Part shown: positions 59,871 to 64,000 of the stretch, one piece after another | How positions within the stretch are numbered: the first letter of the stretch is position 1 | Layout of the letters: each line of letters opens with the position of its first letter | DNA from: Chryseosolibacter sp964393795 | GTDB lineage: Bacteria; Bacteroidota; Bacteroidia; Cytophagales; Cyclobacteriaceae | Length of the DNA stretch: 64,000 nt | Assembly: GCA_964393795.1 (NCBI GenBank) | Contig: CAYMWA010000001.1 | Location: 24,373 to 88,372 of the forward strand | Direction of reading: 5' to 3' | Program-made: the position numbers and the translations under genes | The notes under the pieces: model-generated | Told to the model about the DNA's origin: nothing | Databases searched by the model: none | Seen by the model: only the letters and a program-made list of their open reading frames with translations

Positions 59871-61700
59871 ATGACCTTACATTCACTGGATATTGCCATC
59901 GTATTCGTCTACCTGGCGGGAATTGTGTTTCTCGGGTTTTATATCTCGCGGCAGGCTTCCAAAGACATGGGATCCTACTTCCTTGGCGGGAACAAGTTGA
60001 AGTGGTATTACCTCGGGTTGAGCAATGCTTCCGGGATGTTTGATATCTCGGGGTCGATGTGGACGGTCAGTATTCTCTTCATCTACGGATTAAAGAGCGC
60101 GTGGCTCCCCTGGCTGTGGCCCGTGTGGAACCAGGTGTTCATCTTTGTCTACCTGGCTATCTGGATGAGGCGCTCGAACGTGATGACCGGTGCCCAATGG
60201 ATCACCTTTCGCTTTGGCGAAGGAAAGGGTGCCCGCCTCGCGCATATCGTCATCGTGGTCTTTGCCGTGGTCAGTGTCATCGGATTTATCGCCTACCTCT
60301 TTGAAGGGATCGGTAAATTCTGCACCTCTGTCTTGCCATGGGACTTGTCGCTGGACCTCGGTGTGTTTACGATTTCATCCGAAAGAAGTTATGCGCTGTT
60401 GATATGTTTGGCCACTGCGGTGTATACGGTGAAAGGAGGGATGTACAGCGTGGTGGCGACGGAGGTGTCGCAATTTGTTATCATGACGCTGTCGTGCCTG
60501 GTGATTGCCTATATCGCCTATACGTCGGTTACCGGTGAGCAGATCGATGCGGTTGTGCCGGATGGCTGGAAAGAACTTTTCTTTGGGTGGAAACTAAATC
60601 TCGATTGGAGCACGACACCTATTCCGTCGGTGAACGACAAGATCGCGGCGGATGGTTTTAACTGGTTCGGGATCCTGTTTATGCTGATGCTCTTCAAAGG
60701 CATCTTCGCATCTATTGCCGGACCGGTACCGAGTTATGACATGCAACGCATACTCTCAGCCGCCAGGCCGTCGGATGCGGCAAAGATGAGCTTCCTCACG
60801 ATCCTGGTGATGTACATTCCCCGTTACCTGATGGTGGCGGCGTTTGCCGTCTTGGCCCTGGTCTACATGGGGCCGGAGATGGGGAACCAGGCGGGTATCG
60901 ATTTTGAGAAGGTGCTTCCGGGGGCGATTGCCCGATTCGTGCCGATTGGCTTTCAGGGACTGCTGCTGGCGGGACTGCTCGCCGCCTTCATGGGAACTTT
61001 CTCGGCGTTTGTTAATGCAGCACCTGCCTACATCGTCAATGACATCTACAAAAAATACATTCGCCCTGACGCTTCTAATAAACAATACATCCGCTTGAGC
61101 ATTCTTTCCTCCGCATTGCTTGTGGCAGTCGGTATTGTGTTTGGATTCTACGCTACCTCCCTGAACGCGCTAACGCTCTGGATCACTTCAGCGCTATATG
61201 GAGGGTATGCGGCCGCCAACGCGTTGAAATGGATATGGTGGCGCTTTTCCGGATACGGCTATTTCTATGGCATGCTGGCGGGGCTCGTTGGCTCAACGGT
61301 CAAGCTGCTTGTCTTTCCCGATATTGTTGACATATACGCCTTTCCAGCGATTCTCGTTTTCTCGCTGTTGGGTTGCCTGATCGGTACCTATATTACCCCT
61401 TTGGAGAATAGGGAAGCGGTTAAACAATTTTACAGGCAGACGCGCCCATGGGGATTTTGGGGGCCGATCAAACGCGAAGTGATGCGCGAGAGTCCCGACT
61501 TTGTGCCCAACAAGGATCTCAAGCGAGACACCTTCAATATCGTTGTCGGCATTGTGTGGCAAATGTCACAAGTGGTTATTCCCATCTATTTCATGATCCA
61601 TGAAAATGGGAAGCTGTTGATTTGGGGGGTGATCTTCCTTATGACCAGTGCACTGTTGAAGAAATACTGGTGGGATCGCCTTAACGAAGCAGATGCATGA
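59871..61700 (+). CDS. sodium:solute symporter (SSS family)
   Basis: A 609-residue permease with 13-14 membrane helices of the SSS (SLC5-like) family. It starts ALDIAIVFVYLAG..., has the GSYFLGGNKLKWYYLGLSNASGMFDISG segment of helix 1-2, and KGGMYSVVATEVSQF of the central region. SSS carriers use the Na+ gradient to import sugars, sialic acids or similar solutes, so this probably takes the released monosaccharide across the inner membrane. Substrate is not determined by sequence alone. Ninety-eight bp separate it from the upstream gene. Confidence 0.9.
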   Translation: MTLHSLDIAIVFVYLAGIVFLGFYISRQASKDMGSYFLGGNKLKWYYLGLSNASGMFDISGSMWTVSILFIYGLKSAWLPWLWPVWNQVFIFVYLAIWMRRSNVMTGAQWITFRFGEGKGARLAHIVIVVFAVVSVIGFIAYLFEGIGKFCTSVLPWDLSLDLGVFTISSERSYALLICLATAVYTVKGGMYSVVATEVSQFVIMTLSCLVIAYIAYTSVTGEQIDAVVPDGWKELFFGWKLNLDWSTTPIPSVNDKIAADGFNWFGILFMLMLFKGIFASIAGPVPSYDMQRILSAARPSDAAKMSFLTILVMYIPRYLMVAAFAVLALVYMGPEMGNQAGIDFEKVLPGAIARFVPIGFQGLLLAGLLAAFMGTFSAFVNAAPAYIVNDIYKKYIRPDASNKQYIRLSILSSALLVAVGIVFGFYATSLNALTLWITSALYGGYAAANALKWIWWRFSGYGYFYGMLAGLVGSTVKLLVFPDIVDIYAFPAILVFSLLGCLIGTYITPLENREAVKQFYRQTRPWGFWGPIKREVMRESPDFVPNKDLKRDTFNIVVGIVWQMSQVVIPIYFMIHENGKLLIWGVIFLMTSALLKKYWWDRLNEADA

Positions 61701-61730
61701 CATTGTTGGACCTTCGAATCAAATACCTTC

Positions 61731-62414
61731 ATGAATAGAAAATTGATGTTACCCGTTTCCATTTTAGCCATCGGCATGTTTTCGGGTCAGGCCACCCGTG
61801 CACAAGGCGACATTGACAGTGCTTATAACAATGGATACTACCAGCTGCGGATGGAATTTTTTGAAAAACTCCCTCAAGTTAAAAAGCAGATGGTGTTTTT
61901 GGGCAATAGCATCACCGAGGCCGGCGACTGGTCCGATGTCTTGCCCGGCAGGAACGTGGCCAACCGGGGAATTTCCGGTGACATCACGTTCGGTGTGATC
62001 GCACGCCTGGAGCAAATCCTCGAACAAAAACCAAAAAGTATTTTTCTGCTGATCGGAGTTAACGATTTGAAAAGGGGCGTTCCGAACCACTTGATTATCC
62101 GGAATTATGAACGCATCGTCGCGCGAATCGCCAAAGACGCTCCCAGGACGAAGGTGTATCTGCAAAGTGTGCTTCCCGTCAACAACTCCGTGTTGATAGA
62201 ACCTTTCAAGAAGGTTAAGAATGAGGATATAGTGGTGCTTAACCGGGCACTCAAACGGATTGCCCACGACAACGACATGACATATGTTGACCTGTGGGAA
62301 GTACTGGCAGCAGATGGCGAACTGAAAAAGGAATTTACGCCTGACGGCATACACCTCAAGCCCGTCGCCTATTTGCACTGGGTCAGGTATCTCAAGGACA
62401 AAAAATATTTGTAA
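61731..62414 (+). CDS. SGNH/GDSL hydrolase A, exported
   Basis: A 227-residue secreted SGNH hydrolase with a signal peptide (ATRAQ, about residue 25). The four blocks are present: Ser in FLGNSIT (block I), Gly in NRGISGD, Asn in IGVND, and Asp/His in TPDGIHL. In glycan loci these enzymes usually remove acetyl or other ester groups. Its length is typical for single-domain SGNH esterases. A paralogue follows 15 bp downstream. Confidence 0.9.
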   Translation: MNRKLMLPVSILAIGMFSGQATRAQGDIDSAYNNGYYQLRMEFFEKLPQVKKQMVFLGNSITEAGDWSDVLPGRNVANRGISGDITFGVIARLEQILEQKPKSIFLLIGVNDLKRGVPNHLIIRNYERIVARIAKDAPRTKVYLQSVLPVNNSVLIEPFKKVKNEDIVVLNRALKRIAHDNDMTYVDLWEVLAADGELKKEFTPDGIHLKPVAYLHWVRYLKDKKYL

Positions 62415-62429
62415 CAACAAGTGAACTTT

Positions 62430-63119
62430 ATGAAAACATTGGCGAAATGGGTGATGGTACTCCTGCTGTTCTACAGTGCTCCCACTGGAATGTACGCACA
62501 AACGGAGGCGAAGATTGACAGCAGCTATCGCAACTGGTATTACGATCAACGGATGGAACTTTACGACGGAATCACGCCGGAAAAGCACGATGTCGTTTTT
62601 CTTGGCAACAGTATTACCGAACGCGGCGAATGGCAGGAATTGATTCCAGGCAAAATGGTAGCAAACCGTGGCATTGGTGGTGACAATACCTTCGGTGTAC
62701 TGGCACGCCTCGATAATGTCATTGCGCTCCATCCCAGGAAAATATTTCTCCTGATCGGGATCAACGATACAGGCCGGGGCTTGCCCGTCGATGTAATCTA
62801 TACGAACTGCGAACGAATAGTCGACCGGCTACAAGAGGCGCTGCCCAAAACGACGATCTATGTTCAAAGCGTGTTGCCTTTAAACGAAGATTTGCTGAAG
62901 TATGATTATCTTAAGGGCAAGCGAGCACGTATTGCCGAACTGAACGTAAAGTTGCGCGCGATGGCCAACTCCAGGCGATTGGTCTATGTGGACTTGTACG
63001 AAGTGTTTGCCGACGAAACCGGCTCACTGAAAGCAGAATATACTACTGACGGTATTCACATTAATCCGGAAGCGTATATCGCCTGGGTTGAATTACTCAA
63101 GCGCAAGCAGTATTTGTAA
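62430..63119 (+). CDS. SGNH/GDSL hydrolase B, exported
   Basis: A 229-residue paralogue of the preceding enzyme, with a signal peptide (GMYAQ) and intact blocks: FLGNSIT, NRGIGGD, IGINDTGRG and TTDGIHI. The ATG at 62430 is preferred to a GTG at 62421. The two enzymes share the order and spacing of all motifs and are obvious tandem duplicates that have diverged. It ends 3 bp before the next gene's start, so they are one operon. Confidence 0.9.
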   Translation: MKTLAKWVMVLLLFYSAPTGMYAQTEAKIDSSYRNWYYDQRMELYDGITPEKHDVVFLGNSITERGEWQELIPGKMVANRGIGGDNTFGVLARLDNVIALHPRKIFLLIGINDTGRGLPVDVIYTNCERIVDRLQEALPKTTIYVQSVLPLNEDLLKYDYLKGKRARIAELNVKLRAMANSRRLVYVDLYEVFADETGSLKAEYTTDGIHINPEAYIAWVELLKRKQYL

Positions 63120-63122
63120 ACC

Positions 63123-64000
63123 ATGAACCGCAGTATGAAAATCACCGGGACATTCCTTGATGAGATTAGTCATGACATCCCGCACCAGAACTGGGGCAGG
63201 AAGGAGTGGGACAAAGACTTTGGCCTGATGAAGGCGATCGGAATTGATACGGTGATTCTCATCAGGAGTGGCTACAGAAGATTCCTTACATATCCCTCTC
63301 CCTATCTGATGGAAAAGTTTGGCTGCTATGCGCCATCGGCGGATCTCGTCGAAATGTTTCTGCAGCTCGCTGACAAACACGACATGCATTTTTACTTCGG
63401 CCTCTACGACAGCGGCTTGTACTGGGATACGGGTGATATGCACCATGAGATCGAAGCCAACCGGTACGTGATCGATGAGGCCTGGCAGCGTTACGGTCAC
63501 TACAAAAGCTTTAAAGGCTGGTACCTGAGCATGGAGATCAGCCGCCGGACGAAGGGCGTAACTGAGGCGTTCGCCACGTTGGGCGCCCAGTGCAAGGAAA
63601 AGAACCCGGCGCTGCCAACGCTCATCTCTCCGTGGATCGATGGGAAAAAAGCGGTGCTTGCCGCCTCCCCGGGTCTCACGAAAGACGAGGCTGTGTCACT
63701 TTCTGAACACGAGCGCGAGTGGGACGAAATCTTCGATGGCATCCAATCATCAGTCGATGCCGTTGCCTTTCAGGACGGACATATCGACTATCATGAACTT
63801 GAAGACTTTTTCGCGGTAAACAAACGGCTCGCAGACAAATATGGCTTGCAATGCTGGACGAATGCCGAATCATTTGATCGCGATATGCCTATCAAATTTA
63901 TGCCCATCAAATTCGAAAAACTCCGGATCAAGCTCGAAGCCGCGGCGAAGGCGGGTTACGACAAAGCAATTACATTCGAGTTCTCACATTTCATGAGCCC
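63123..64000 (+). CDS. DUF4434 TIM-barrel protein, 3' end outside the window
   Basis: 292 visible residues without a signal peptide, beginning MNRSMKITGTFLDEIS; ATG at 63135 is an alternative start. The pattern GTFLDEISHDIPHQNWG, KAIGIDTVILIRSG, FYFGLYDSG, KGWYLSMEISR, AVAFQDGH and CWTNAESF fits DUF4434, a TIM-barrel family near glycoside hydrolases found in polysaccharide loci. Acidic residues at strand ends (E of SMEIS, D of FQDG, E of NAESF) are candidate catalytic residues by inference. Cytoplasmic location, if true, would place it after the symporter. It runs off the end of the window. Confidence 0.7.
   Translation, partial: MNRSMKITGTFLDEISHDIPHQNWGRKEWDKDFGLMKAIGIDTVILIRSGYRRFLTYPSPYLMEKFGCYAPSADLVEMFLQLADKHDMHFYFGLYDSGLYWDTGDMHHEIEANRYVIDEAWQRYGHYKSFKGWYLSMEISRRTKGVTEAFATLGAQCKEKNPALPTLISPWIDGKKAVLAASPGLTKDEAVSLSEHEREWDEIFDGIQSSVDAVAFQDGHIDYHELEDFFAVNKRLADKYGLQCWTNAESFDRDMPIKFMPIKFEKLRIKLEAAAKAGYDKAITFEFSHFMS

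Noticed and set aside
61764..62732. Minus-strand open frame of 322 codons opposite the two SGNH genes
   Set aside because: Antisense to two genes with complete catalytic blocks; no supporting motif.

Overview
The window looks like part of a Bacteroidota chromosome, most likely of the order Cytophagales (inference). The signs are a SusC/SusD nutrient-uptake pair, a type IX secretion C-terminal sorting domain, SprA/CarboxypepD-style TonB receptors, many lipoproteins, a long (651-residue) IspG, and promoters of the Bacteroidota type (-33 TTG/TTTG and -7 TAnnTTTG). Five runs of exactly 100 N (10672, 20689, 31082, 33709, 42929) are scaffold gaps. Two or three of them clearly fall in short tandem repeats, and several genes are cut by them.

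Layout. 1-13.3 kb is mostly housekeeping: the tail of a cytochrome-oxidase-associated cluster (DUF420, a small membrane protein, DUF983), a very large NtrY-like sensor kinase, an MlaF/MlaE-type ABC pair, a short-chain dehydrogenase, ispG with a small membrane protein, a gap-truncated lipoprotein, an SRAP/YedK-like protein that has lost three of four key residues, a YheT-type hydrolase and a TerC-family membrane protein. 13.3-23 kb (minus strand) holds a giant T9SS-sorted adhesin-like protein, a separate lipoprotein joined to it only through a gap, and an outer-membrane barrel. 23.1-30.9 kb (minus) is a tight three-gene block: a transporter-like/HEAT/cyclic-nucleotide-binding protein, a triple TIR-like protein and an nSTAND1 ATPase with a membrane anchor, coiled coil and WD40 repeats. 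This is the best candidate for an undescribed signalling or defence system.

31-48.9 kb returns to core functions: queA, menC, a TonB receptor with a DUF4249 lipoprotein, a metallopeptidase/propeller/barrel fusion, the pyruvate dehydrogenase E2 subunit, hslV, an AI-2E-family permease, a class III aminotransferase, a J-domain/TPR protein, gapA and tRNA-Glu. 48.9-64 kb is a polysaccharide utilisation locus: a divergent ROK regulator facing two AT-rich palindromes, then SusC, SusD, a surface lipoprotein, a terminator, two family-10-like (GHL10) lipoproteins, a sodium:solute symporter, two SGNH hydrolases and a DUF4434 protein cut by the window end. The genes suggest binding and import of a glycan, deacylation, cleavage by non-classical TIM-barrel enzymes, and Na+-driven uptake of the product; the substrate cannot be read from the sequence.

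A feature running through the window is a set of intergenic tandem repeats with a 7-bp period (families GTGAGTN, AAGTTNT, GGCAATT and CCTGCAA) that fill the gaps between genes at seven or more loci.
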